The notes under the pieces are model-generated. The model ran no database searches and was not told where the DNA came from. It saw only the letters and a list, made by a program, of their open reading frames with translations. Both the position numbers and the translations under genes were made by a program. Below are positions 54,046 through 64,000 of a DNA stretch of 64,000 bases, piece by piece. This stretch comes from Hymenopus coronatus (Eukaryota > Arthropoda > Insecta > Mantodea > Hymenopodidae): contig CM060898.1 in NCBI GenBank assembly GCA_030762935.1, positions 98,711,281 to 98,775,280 of the forward strand. Direction: 5' to 3'. Each line of letters starts with the position of its first letter. Positions within the stretch are counted from its first letter, which is position 1.

Positions 54046-54934
54046 TTTTAGTAATTATAATTTTTATTGAAGTTACTTTTCTTGTGGCAATGCTGTATGT
54101 TTGCATTAGCATGAGAAACAGGATGTTAGATTTCCAGTTGGTAGCCATGTTCGGTGCTTTTGCTGCCAGCTCCACAAATATTGAATTCCTGCGATTTAGT
54201 GTTTCCCGTGTTCTGTTTGGCTCAGTTCCAAGTTTCTGAGCACAATGCTAATGTAACGCTGAGGTCATTTTTGTAAACCACATAAGAATCTCGGATTTTT
54301 GTATTGCATGTCTTTTGGTCATGACTGCCACCAGAATCCGTGGAACCAATGTCAGACATAAAAATCCTGAGCATGGCTTCTTTTGGAAGGGAAGTAAAGC
54401 CGTTGGTCCTGTGTCATAGATTTTCGGCACTCAAAAGAATTTCAAGCCTGATAAAGAGGCCTCTGAACAAAATTAAGTGGTCTTTCGTGCCCAATATTGA
54501 ATGGGACGCTGAGAACCACATTAAAGAGCATCCATAAATTACCTTCGGAACCAATGTCAGAAGGTAATGTGGCCATATCTAAATTATCATTATTCTGTAA
54601 GAAGATCATTATTATCTCTTTGTAACAAAATGCAAATATAACTTATTTATCACCTAGAGTAACCTCTCTCTTAGCATTCAGTTTCAAGTAGTGCATTACC
54701 CTTCACCATCCTGGTCCTGTCTCATTTTAGGTTAAGTATAGACAGTTGTAATTTCTGATAATTCTATGCCCATTCCATTAAGTATCCGTTCCCCAAGTCC
54801 CGTAACATAAAACCTTTAATGTTACATTTAGTATTGATGCCAGGTTTAGGGCAGCAAACCCAAGCTGGATAAAGATGAACGTTACAATTTGGTGGATGCC
54901 TTGTGTCCCCTTTTCCTGTGACTTTACACTTTGT
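54046..54934. other. Segment separating the two satellite parts
   Basis: About 0.89 kb without satellite sequence. 'ttgtgg' occurs at both edges (near 54035 and 54933) and may be a short target duplication of an unknown insertion. A truncated SINE lies within. Confidence 0.4.
54357..54546 (+). mobile_element. SINE A, 5'-truncated, with perfect target duplication
   Basis: The body from 'cataaaaatcctgagcatgg' to 'gagcatccataaat' is bounded by the exact 15-base repeat GGAACCAATGTCAGA (54342-54356, 54547-54561). It has no tRNA head. This fixes the true 3' end of the family at about 'ccataaattaccttc'. Confidence 0.92.
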
Positions 54935-55330
54935 GGAGCGTTATGTGACAGACTGCTACTTTTGTGCTTGTTAAATATATCATGAAACATCCAGATTTTA
55001 AGGTTAATTTAATATTGCAGAATTGCATGAAGTTATGCTTTAATAATTATTTTGGGTTATGTGGCACTCTGCCACCTGCAACAGAATTTTTGAATTTATT
55101 TAATATACCACAAAACATTGAGGTTTTTAGGTTAATTTAATATTACAAAAATGCGTTTAAGGTTATGCTTTGATTGTTATTTCAGGTTTTGTGCCTGCAG
55201 CTCTGGTCAGAACTTTGTATTTGTTAAATGAATATATATTATGAAACGTACTCAGATTTTAAGGTTTATTTTATACTGCAGAATGGCATGAAGTTATGAT
55301 TTAATAGTTATTTCAGATTACTTGGCAAAT
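54935..55330 (+). repeat. Satellite, three to four units (right part)
   Basis: The ~118-base satellite continues: units near 54935, 54990, 55110 and 55240 share 'cagattttaaggttaattt', 'cagaattgcatgaagttatg' and 'ctgccacctgcaacag'. They diverge with distance. Confidence 0.8.
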
Positions 55331-56346
55331 GAATTATTCATATTTCACTACTATCTGAAGGTAAGCCCCTCATTTATTGTGCAATGCAATACACACAGCC
55401 AGCCAGTTATTCAAGAGTATATAATTCTGCTGGGTTTGGTTTTCATAGATTGCCTGCCTGATGTTATGCAGCCCTGGACACGAAGAATGCAACATTATAC
55501 AATGAAATAGCAATGAAATTTACAATGCTCTGGAAAGATAAGTTCTATGTATTTCCTGAGTCATCATTTCATTTTCAAACAAGCAATTTTTTGAAAAATC
55601 TGTTCCGCCCCAATGTAAAGTAAAAAGAAGAAATAGAGGGCATGTTCCAAAATTTTCTAGATATCTAATTTGTGGTCAATGTATATGCAAATAGCCTTAA
55701 ATAGAAAGATGGCTCTCCCATTAGCTACACTGGTTCTGTTTGAAGTTCCATCATGCCACATTAGCATATCTTGGAACACCTAGCAGTGTTTTCCACAATC
55801 AGATGGAATTTATGATGTGGAATTCTGCTACAGTGCACATATGGTGACGAAAGATTAGCTTGTTGCCCATAAATAGCTTCATAGATAGCAATACAACTTT
55901 GCTAATGTGAGATGGTGGAATTTTGCCAAGGGACATTCTCTTTTACAAGCTGCATCAGCCATTGCTGAAATTAAAGCAGTCAAAATCTTCTGGTGGCAAA
56001 AATAACTTGAAATTGTTATGTAGATTAAAATCATATCTAGCTACTATACTGAGGAGAGAAATTCCCATTTATATTGCATCCCTGTACTAACTCTATGCAA
56101 TTGTAAAAATTATAATTTGTCCTACCTTAATAATCTGGTTTTAAGGTAATGGAAACCATGATATCAAATATGCTGCAATAGTTATCAAGAACAAGTAGAT
56201 AATCTCATAAATGAAATTAATCTCATTTTCAGTCAGTTTTACTTCTAATGCAATCTGCACTTGCATTACCTTTGGAAATTGACACTACAACTGAACACAA
56301 GAGGTTGGCCATCATTAATTGGCACCACTTGCCTTTATGCGCGCCA
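55331..56346. other. Intergenic or 3' flank, nothing recognised
   Basis: No supported feature. It could contain the 3' UTR of the minus-strand exon at 56347. Confidence 0.4.
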
Positions 56347-56486
56347 TCACTCTGAAGCATGTGGTTCATCTTGCTGGTCTTTGCTTATAGAAGAATCATC
56401 ATTCAAGAATTTATCTAGTTCTTCTGGGTCTCCAACCTCCAATGTTACTTCTTCCAGGGACATTCCTCTTGAAGCTCCAGGCTTTT
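56347..56486 (-). CDS. Candidate terminal exon of an unidentified minus-strand gene
   Basis: On the minus strand, a good acceptor 'atgttattttcag' is followed by two bases and 45 codons. They read KPGASRGMSLEEVTLEVGDP, then EELDKFLNDDSSISKDQQDE and PHASE, with stop TGA (complement of 56347-56349). The acidic, serine-rich sequence is typical of a protein C-terminus and the frame is fully open. I do not recognise the family. The preceding exon should end with one base of a codon, which does not match the donor proposed at 57657, so another exon may intervene. Confidence 0.45.
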
Positions 56487-56794
56487 CTGAAAATAACATA
56501 GGTCCATTGTCTACTGATGTATTACATTCACATTATTTCTCTATACCCATTACCATTTATTTTCATACCTATTCTATAAATTAATGATATAAAAGCTTAC
56601 TTTCTATCCATTTCCCATTAATTATTAAATACATTGCCAAAAATAGTTTCTATTAGATAATATTTCAGGAATGCATACTTTGTATGCTGAAAAAACATTT
56701 AACTGTTTCAAAACATGTCATTAATTAAATGCTGACTATGCTATTAGGTACAATTTGTACAAAAAATATAATTTGTTCAATTCATGACACTATT

Positions 56795-57490
56795 CTGCAA
56801 CAAATTATTCTTACAAAAGTTTATTCTTTTATTTACTTGATGCTGATCAAGTTAAACACTAACAGAAATGTTTTCATTTCATCATACGTACAAGGAAAAT
56901 GAGGGAATTCATAAGGCTAAGTGACAAATCTTTTTAAAGCTACACTATGTGATTCATTCTTTCCACCAACCAGGAGTAAAACAAGAAAAAGAAAGAAAGA
57001 AAAAAAAATGAATTTCCCATTTCTCTAAGTACTGGTAATTCCATGAAAAATGTATCTGACTAATTGTGTGCTTTAACAAAATCTACACTTTTTCTGCAGA
57101 GAGACTTTATTTATCTCTTACGATTTACCAATTGTGAAAAAGTCATTCAGAATGAAGGAGTTCAGAGGCTATTCCCAGAAAATTTAAGATATACATTTCA
57201 TTTGTCATGAAAATGCCTTAAACATATAGTAGTTTAATCAAAATCATTACCATTTTTGATAGAATAAAAATGTTTTATGTAAAGGGTAATTTAGGGTGGG
57301 GAGATTTCCTTGAAAATCTTCATGTCGCATCCTTGGAAGATGCTAAATAAAAGTTTGGTACTTAACAACAAAATTTTCGCTTTTGAGTTATGTATGCATG
57401 CCCACACATACAGACTGAGCTTTCTCTACACATACAGACTGAGCTTTTTCTAACAATGCTTTTTGGATTCAGGGTGCCTCAAAACCTATT
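56795..57490 (-). repeat. Repeat A copy, minus orientation
   Basis: Minus-strand family order: 'tgcaacaaattattcttac' (tail side) at 56795, then 'ctcttacgatttaccaattg', 'tttgtcatgaaaatgcc', 'atgtcgcatccttggaagatgc' and 'tttttggattcagggtgcc'. The opening block is missing. Confidence 0.75.
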
Positions 57491-57495
57491 GTGTG

Positions 57496-57632
57496 TGCAT
57501 CTTTTCTTGGACACTAGTTTTACGGGGAAGCGAGGGCCAGGGGGACATAAAAGATAGCTTGCACCCCAGTCTTAACATGGTGCTGTCAACAAACAAAGTT
57601 TCTTATTTTGAGGCCCTCAGCCATTATGATGA
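57496..57632 (+). repeat. Repeat R, copy 2
   Basis: Ordered similarity with 13976-14106 ('cttttcttgg', 'gttttacggggaagcgagg', 'gccagggggacataaaag', 'tgctgtcaac', 'attatg'). Confidence 0.6.
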
Positions 57633-57657
57633 ATAAATTATCTAAGGGATTCTTTAC

Positions 57658-57855
57658 ATTGTGTGTTGCAAAACAGCAAGAAATTTTTCTAAGTTTGAAG
57701 GTTCGCCAATGTGCATATGCACGCAAACAGAACCAACTGAAGACTGCAAGCCATATTCATCTCGCATAGCAACCAACCTGCACATCATTTGTAACAATCT
57801 TGCCAACCTTTGCAAATAATCCCCAGACATCTGTACAACAAACTGGTAGCACCAT
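57658..57855 (-). CDS. Candidate internal exon of an unidentified minus-strand gene
   Basis: Minus strand: an acceptor 'aatcacttccag', then 198 bases with one open frame and a possible donor gtaaag at 57657. It encodes WCYQFVVQMSGDYLQRLARL, then LQMMCRLVAMRDEYGLQSSV and GSVCVHMHIGEPSNLEKFLA. The text is strongly protein-like, with a 'GEPSNLEKFL' end that loosely echoes 'GDPEELDKFL' in the exon at 56347. The phases of the two do not fit directly. I do not recognise the protein, and a pseudogene remains possible. Confidence 0.4.
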
Positions 57856-57899
57856 CTGGAAGTGATTAACAATCAGTCATTTTTGAAAAGTCATGACTA

Positions 57900-58656
57900 T
57901 ACTTCCTCTCAGGTTTTATTGCTTTAAAAACACAGGGATGTGTTCGAGCAGAGTTTATTGTAGTGCAAGAAGGGAAAGTTGTATGTTACAAGCAATATTC
58001 TTACAGATTCTAAAGGTTTTAGAAATTGCTCATCCGATTAATAAGGCAGATCTGTCAGTACCTCAACAATTCCAAGACCTGTCTTCAATTAATATTTGAC
58101 GAAGGTCTGCTGAGAACAAGAATGTTGTGTTCTGAATGCAATGCGTTCTTGCAGCCCATTAAGAGATAGGACTGTACATATCCCTCCAAGTTTTGCTACA
58201 GATAGGAGAATATTAAAATAGAGCCCTACTCTTGTGACTTTTGTTGTTAATAATATTTACTACTTATTTTTTTCTTTCTTTCTTTTTCGCAGAACTGAAC
58301 ATGAAAAAGTCTGAGTGCAAAGGAATGTGATTCGAGTGGGTCTATTGCCTGGGCAAATTCTTTTCCTCATACACTGTTTGGCAAATAAGCAGTCATTTGA
58401 GGTGACAATAATGAAGTGTTTAGTTGGACACTAATGTGTGAGTTTGCAGGCAGTATCTGACTGGTTTGGTTACTGCTGCAAAATGTACATGGTCTCTAAT
58501 GATACACTTCAAGAGGGAAAATTGGAGGTCCCAGCATCATCATCAAATCAACAAATGTATAAAGGACGAAGGAAATCCCATTGGGGCACATCATAGAAGG
58601 CAACTAGATCCTTGGGATGATAGATATGCAAACAAATGAGAGAGGATAATGATGTC

Positions 58657-58691
<35 letters not shown>

Positions 58692-59045
58692 CAACAATAA
58701 CAACATGGATGCAAACACACTCTACAATTTAATTACAGAGCACATAACAGCAGAATGCATACAGATGCCTGGAGGGGCTACATGGAATAATGGCTGGAGA
58801 TTTTGTTGCCCACCTGGCAGTAAATCATTCTCTCATTTTGTAGATTCAGTGACAAATGTGCACACAAATAATACTGAATCTTGCTGGTGAGCTCTACTGC
58901 ATCATCCATTTAGGGGCAGCATTGAACACAAACATTTAGTTGCTCACATATGTGGATATTTGTGGAATACCAACACCAAAAATCGTTTAGCAGATCCTTT
59001 TCAAGAACTTGTAAAAGATAGTAGCCAGGTGCACCCTGTGGTGTA
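57900..59045 (+). pseudogene. Merlin-type (IS1595/ISXO2-like) transposase, degenerate
   Basis: Segments in order: EGLLRTRMLCSECNAFLQPI (58100-58160, zinc-binding-like N-terminus); VSDWFGYCCKMYMVSNDTLQ and EGKIGGPSIIIKSTNV (58450-58555), matching 'V.DW..YCR.VC' and 'IGGPGV.VEIDESKFG' of ISXO2-like transposases. Then DANTLYNLITEHI and FVDSVTNVHTNNTESCW (58705-58890), and YLWNTNTKNRLADPFQELVK near 58950-59010. The first catalytic Asp (IDES) is lost to IKST. Stops, a frameshift and an (AAT)n run make it dead. Confidence 0.8.
58657..58705 (+). repeat. (AAT)n/(AAC)n microsatellite inside the Merlin pseudogene
   Basis: About eleven AAT units, then AAC/AAT units. It sits where the central catalytic region of the transposase should be and replaces it. 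Confidence 0.9.
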
Positions 59046-59930
59046 GAGATTAGGTTTAGCCTAGACTTAGTTAACTAATGAGTTGGAGTTTAGTACGCAT
59101 AGCTAGTAATTCTGGGACAAACAGTGTACATGGCTATATAGTTAGTGCAATAGCAAATCATTGTAATTTAGTGATGAACAATATAGCTAGTGTAATTCAC
59201 TGACAGTAAAAGACTTGACTATTGTGCTATGTGATTCTAAGAGGATAACTTGGCTACACTGCATTCTTCAGAATGGTTACATGCACTGTCAATATAGTTA
59301 GTAAGCTGGGGCTTCAAAACATGAAAGTATAGTAAATCTTGGTACTGAATAGAATATGGATAGGAAGAAAATAAAAGTGCATACAGAACTTCTAGAAAGT
59401 GACTGAAATTTGAAAAAAATTGCTGAAGAGCAATCCAAAAGGAGCTCTGAAGGTCTAACATGTTGTGCTGGCCAGTACTAATTAAAGTAAGTACTGTTTT
59501 GCACTTGGTAAACTTAAATTTCATTTTTTTCCCTTATTATTTTCTAACACATGAGTATATTAAAAAGCTCCTTGGATCCTAGTTTTTATATATTCTTTTA
59601 AAACATATTGATTATAACCTATCTAAAAACTTTACTATATCTTAATTTAAAAAAAAAAAATTCAATCAGAATTTGCAAACATAATAAGATTTTCAGTAAT
59701 TGGGGGTATGATTTTCTGATATGTTTTCCTTCCTAATAGCATTATATATCATAAATTATCTGTAAAATCTCAAATGCCATTAGCAACTTATAAGTACTCC
59801 TTCATAGTTTAACTATTACCCATTGGGGTATGTCATGTCAAATTAATTAGAGATCTCCTTGTGGTTTACCAGGAAGATCTTGGTTCAGAAGAGGGATATA
59901 ATGTAGTGTCTGTATGTTACCTGGTAGCTC
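59046..59930. other. Intergenic, nothing recognised
   Basis: No supported feature. A 95-codon minus-strand open frame at 59237-59524 has no motif. Confidence 0.4.
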
Positions 59931-60060
59931 AGTGGTTAGAGCAATTGGACAGAAACCAGGAGATCTAAAGTTCACATCCTGCCTATGGCATTGAATTTTT
60001 CAATTTGACTCTATCTTTTCAACTTTTATTCTACACACAGCTAGTGAGGAAGAAACAATT
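59931..60060 (+). mobile_element. tRNA-like SINE head
   Basis: 'ctggtagctcagtggttagagc' is a good A box, and 'ctaaagttcacatcctgcc' a decayed B box. A T-rich body follows. No closing acceptor stem is visible, so a SINE remnant is more likely than a tRNA gene. Confidence 0.5.
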
Positions 60061-60750
60061 AACTGACAATTACTTTAAATTGGTTTTTTAGAAAGATATA
60101 ATTTCTTCCTATAATAATTTAAGGAACTTCAGTAACTATTTACGAAATATCTGGATATAACTTTATCATCACTGCAGTAAAATATATTATTTGTATTTAA
60201 AAGTTGTTCAGATGGGGGAATTTTCCCAAATGAGTTTAGGGCTCTAGCTTAAAGAGAAAAGTGGTTATTATTGGCTATTCTGCAGTGGTGTATAACAACT
60301 GCTATACACAACTGAATTTGTAATCAGCCTGGAAGCTTTTATTATTGAATCATTAAGACTCCATAGGTGACTGCAACACTCTTTAAAAATGCTTACCGGA
60401 TTGAATTTAAAAAATGGCTAACTTGGCATTCAGGCGAAAAAGCGTTATTGGTTGGTTTTGTACAAATCATATCAGAATATGCAAAACTAATTTGACATGT
60501 TATGGATATACTGATCGACAGACTTTCCTGTTTTCAACCTCAGTTCATTGTGAGTTACCAAAAGCCTATAATGCTCCATCATTTGCTTTCTCTTCTCATT
60601 TTGGTTCCCAATCCTAAATTATTGAGGAATAACCTTGGAAACTGATGAAGTTCAATTATCAAATTGTTTACCATCCCCCTTCTTGATTGATTGTACATGA
60701 AATCCCCTTCTCCTTCCAAGTTTTTTTGTTTATGTATATGGACAATAATA
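60061..60750. other. Intergenic, nothing recognised
   Basis: An open frame at 60414-60617 (+) has no motif. Confidence 0.4.
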
Positions 60751-60825
60751 TATTGTTCACTTATTAATATAAAAATAATAGTTGCAACAAATCTTCACTT
60801 ATCTTTTGGAATCCTTGGACTAGTT

Positions 60826-62035
60826 TCACAATAAATCTATTGCATTATCAACATTAATTTCCTTTTGGTCTGGTTTTTGATGTTTATTTACACTGTTATG
60901 GTTACTGCTACTAGGTAGATTGTGTAATAATGCCTTGCTAACTACTGGAATCAAAACAAATTTGGTGAGAGAATCAATTGGAGGTGTATCAAAATTTATT
61001 GCATGACTTTTATACTTTAATATAAATATTTTCTCCCAAACCATTAAATCTATGGATCCATTTAAGTGCTTTAATAATTTAGCATCTGGATTTATTTCAT
61101 GATTAAATTTCCAAAAATGTTCTGCTACAGCTGATTTATCAATTTGTTTGTATTTAATATTCCTAAAGTGTTCTTTTACTCTAGTTTCCAAATGATGTTT
61201 AGTCTTACCAATATAAATAAGGTCACAATTTAAACAATTTAATTGATAAAAGCCACATTTTTTATTTTTTGAAATTTCATACTTTTTAGAAAAGCCTAAC
61301 AAATTTTTATGCTGTATTTATTTTGAGGAACCAATATTATGCCATGCTCTTTGAAAATATTTGTGAATTTTTTATTTGCCCAAGGGTGATAAGTACATTT
61401 TTTAAAAATGTATTATCTTTTATTTTCTTATGCGTAGAAATATCTTTAATAGCTTTTTGATATTTAAACTTCTCAATTTTTTTATTTATAAAATCAGTAT
61501 TAAAACCATTAATTAAAGCAGTGTTGATAATGTGATTATATTCTTTATAGAATTCATCTTTATTAAGGGGCAAATTAAGTAGCCTATAAATTAAACATTA
61601 AAAACAGCAAATTTATGTGAAAAAGGGTTAAAGCCATTATTTTTATATAATTATCAGTGTGGGTTTGCTTTCTGTATATTCCAAAATTCAATATATTGTC
61701 TTTTTTTATTATTTTTAAATCCAGGAAAGGGAGATAGCCTTCGCTTTCAGTTTCTAATGTGAATTTTATAGCCTTATCTTGTAAATTTAAAAGTTTTTAA
61801 GCATCATTTGCATGTTTATCAGGAACAATAGCAAATATATCATCTACATATCTATACCAAGTTTTAAAAATTAGAGGGAATGCTTTAGTGACTTGTATTT
61901 CAAAATAGCTCATGAAAAGATCAGCAAGAAAAGGTGAAAGTGGACCACCCATTACTAAACCAGAAGTTTGTTGATAGAATTTGTCATTAAAGCTGAAAAA
62001 ATTTGGATCCAAACAAAGATTAGTAAGGAATATTT
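60826..62035 (-). pseudogene. Penelope-like RT plus GIY-YIG endonuclease, 5'-truncated
   Basis: On the minus strand the RT palm reads FYQQTSGLVMGGPLSPFLAD and LFMSYFE, then TWYRYVDDIFAIV with the catalytic YVDD (61840-61860). Next come EGYLPFLDLKI and FGIYRKQTHTDNYI, the RT thumb of Penelope-like elements. A linker follows (61337-61573), then the GIY-YIG domain at 60826-61302: CGFYQLNCLNCDLIYIGKTK with the Cys pair and YIG, then TRVKEHFRNI. Upstream RT motifs are missing. Stops near 61600 and a shift near 61320 break the frame, though each domain is well preserved, so it is fairly young. Confidence 0.92.
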
Positions 62036-62146
62036 TTAGGAATATTAAATACAAACAAACTGATAAATCAGCTGTAGCAGAAATTTAATCGAGAAATAAA
62101 TCCAGATGTTAAATTATTAAAGCACTTAAATGGATCCATAGATTTA

Positions 62147-62374
62147 ATGGTTTGGGAGAAAATATTTATATTAAAGTATAAAAGTCATGCAATGAATTTT
62201 GATATACCTCCAATTGACTCTCTCACCAAATCTGTTTTGATTCCAGTAGTTAGCAATGCATTAGTACACAATCCACCTAGTAGCAATAACCATAACAGTG
62301 TAAATAAACAACATCAAAAACCAGACCAAAAGGAAATTAATGTTGATAATGCAATAGATTTATTGCGAAACTAG
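62147..62374 (+). pseudogene. Inverted second copy of the PLE-A C-terminal coding end
   Basis: MVWEKIFILKYKSHAMNFDI, then PPIDSLTKSVLIPVVSNALV and NVDNAIDLLRN with a stop. This is nearly identical to the minus-strand copy at 60826-61150. Upstream of 62147 a small deletion has shifted the frame. A hammerhead-like motif overlaps the last codons (62342-62376). Confidence 0.88.
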
Positions 62375-62376
62375 TC
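62342..62376 (+). ncRNA. Hammerhead-like motif of PLE-A
   Basis: G, TTGATAA (62343-62349), a GCAAT...ATTGC hairpin, GAAAC (62367-62371), then TAGTC. The other PLE-A copies have the same order (33640-33750, 30440-30480). Stem I would be only two pairs, so it is weaker than the PLE-B motif. Substitutions of core C3 and G8 are the same. Confidence 0.25.
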
Positions 62377-62485
62377 CAGGGATTCCAAAAGATAAGTGAA
62401 GATTTGTTGCAACTATTATTTTTATATTAATATTTGTGTTATTACTTCACTGTTACTAGCTTCTTTTTACATTTATTGTTCACTT

Positions 62486-63862
62486 GCTCACTTATCCAAA
62501 GTTAGCTTTTAAACTCACATGACATATTAATTAATTTTATTTATTCCCCTTCTTTATGGAATTGCTATACAATGATCTAAAGCAGGCATCACTAACTCGC
62601 CTGATTTTGTGTTGCAGCTCCTTGCATGTAGTAGGTAAACATGTGTAGGCAGGGATTGTCTCTCTTTCTTGTACACTGTGTTATATGCCAGTTTATAAGG
62701 TTGGGAACAGAAAGCAATCCAACATGCAAGCCATCAACTCCTACATGCCTGCCTGCCTGCCTGGGAGGAATTTATAGAAAGTGACAGAATAAGTGTTTAC
62801 TTTAAAACAATGCTCTGCACTCAGAAATTCAATTTACTACAACATTATGCAATTCATGCAGTTACCAAGGAGAAGAATACTTCTTTCAAATTGTGTCCCA
62901 TACTAGTTAATTACCAAGATGCCTGTATGATTCCTTGCTATAAATGTGAATTTTTGTTACAAATTAATTTGTATATTGTTGGTGTTACAATGTGATTACA
63001 ATAGTATTAACCAAGTTAAGGTGCTTCTTATTTAATTATGTTTATACTATAACTATTATTATTTTTTGCAATTATTTATGTTATTACTAACAATTACCTC
63101 CAAACCTATGAAAATATGTATATGTCCATATCCAAAGTATAAATACTAATGTAAGAGACATAATACAGCAACTGCTCTAACAATCATGAACCTACAATAG
63201 GTGTATTAACCTATGAAAGGTGACTTACCTACTTCAAATACAATAAATTGTATGCTGCCTGAGCACCTAAGGAATTATCTGTTCTTAATTTACATACATT
63301 TGGTCACGCAGTGCATAGTAGACGATTTGCAGGAGTGTCTAGCAAATTTGGTCTCTCTGCTTTACTCAAAGGGCAACTAGGTGATGACACAGGTTCTAAA
63401 GGATATTTATGGCTTATCCTACATTTTATCTCTTATAATTGTAATCTTATCTAGTCCTAACTACTCTTAGTAAGGGATGCAAAAATCCCTGATATTCACA
63501 CAAAAAGATGTACATTAACAAAAAATCAAACTTTCTTAACCTCGCCCTGACAGTCCTTAAGTTCTGGAAATCCTGCACAGCCAATAAATACCCTTTGGTG
63601 GTAGAAGAATCAACAGCAAGAAATTTTAAATCTGTGTACCTTCTCTTATAAAAGCTACATAGCTTTTCATGTAAAGCAGAAACCCTTAGTATATATGTAC
63701 ACTGGATTAGAGGTGAAGCTGGCAGATATGAAGATACCACACCTCCAAGTCAGCAAGTTAACCTTTTAGGAAAGGAAATATGTCTGCAACCATAAGCAAA
63801 TATACCTAATAATCTTGATATGAAATATTTAAGATTTGACACTTTCTCAGTGTTGATTATTA
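62486..63862. other. Intergenic, nothing recognised
   Basis: It contains a short TGCC microsatellite (about 62743-62764). A 97-codon minus-strand frame at 63447-63740 has no known motif. Confidence 0.4.
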
Positions 63863-63948
63863 CAGATGACTTTACGGGATAGCAACCGAGTTAAATTGGT
63901 ATAAGAGAAATCCAATTTAACTCAGTTGCTATCCCGTGAAGTCATCTG
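63863..63948. repeat. Near-perfect hairpin at the window end
   Basis: Arms 63863-63899 and 63912-63948 (37 bases each) are complementary except at a few positions ('cagatgactttacgggatag' against its complement), with a 12-base loop. It may be a short MITE or foldback. No family assignment. Confidence 0.85.
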
Positions 63949-64000
63949 TTATGAAAGATTAGTTCACTGATTTCTAATGTTAACAATTTTCTCTCATTAT

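Larger units (their letters stand above)
60763..62473. mobile_element. PLE-A: long Penelope-like insertion with inverted ends
   Basis: A single insertion bounded by the 12-base duplication TATTGTTCACTT (60751-60762, 62474-62485). The minus-strand part (60763 to about 62035) encodes RT and GIY-YIG. The plus-strand part (about 62036-62473) is a second, inverted copy of the 3' region, starting at 'aggaatattaaatacaaac'. Only the right end carries the ~50-base tail 'ctagcttctttttacatt'. The layout matches the foldbacks at 30291 and 33590 with more interior kept. Confidence 0.9.

Overview
The window is AT-rich nuclear DNA from an animal. It has spliced genes with GT-AG introns, long introns packed with transposons, and no operons or ribosome binding sites. 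The mix of mariner, pogo/Tigger, hAT, Merlin and Helitron DNA transposons, Penelope-like and LINE retroelements, several tRNA-derived SINE families and one solo LTR points to an invertebrate. An arthropod is plausible, but the species cannot be named from sequence alone.

Two conserved host genes lie head to tail on the + strand. The last two coding exons of exosome subunit EXOSC6/MTR3 are at 565-711 and 3182-3505. A complete seven-exon PPP1R42 (leucine-rich-repeat regulator of protein phosphatase 1, testis/cilium-centrosome type) runs from 10216 to 38214; its exons join in frame to 366 codons plus a stop. The two genes have unrelated roles (RNA decay versus centrosome/cilium) and nothing suggests co-regulation. 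On the - strand, two short open exon-like blocks (57658-57855 and 56347-56486, the latter ending in a stop) may belong to a third, unidentified gene. A frameshifted coding-like tract at 48807-50005 (-) is also unidentified.

Region by region: 1-10200 holds EXOSC6 followed by a LINE broken by one Tigger that is itself broken by another Tigger. Intron 1 of PPP1R42 (10348-25004) carries LINE, SINE, mariner and hAT remnants and a tandem array of an unclassified ~0.9 kb repeat, here called repeat A. Intron 2 begins with a Penelope-derived palindrome whose target duplication copies the 5' splice site. Introns 4 and 6 carry two more Penelope foldbacks, a CR1-like LINE and a solo LTR. From 38215 to 64000 there are a mariner, a Helitron with intact ends, a split satellite, a Merlin pseudogene, a long Penelope copy and a terminal hairpin.

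The strongest unusual signal is a set of four Penelope-like insertions. All have inverted terminal repeats, and each is bounded by a 12-13 bp target duplication. One single-sided tail of about 40-50 bp extends beyond the repeat in each. A hammerhead-ribozyme-like motif lies at the end of the ORF, with the same two substitutions (C3 to U, G8 to A) in two different Penelope families. The second strongest is repeat A, which occurs more than fifteen times, both dispersed and tandem, and which I cannot assign to any known class.
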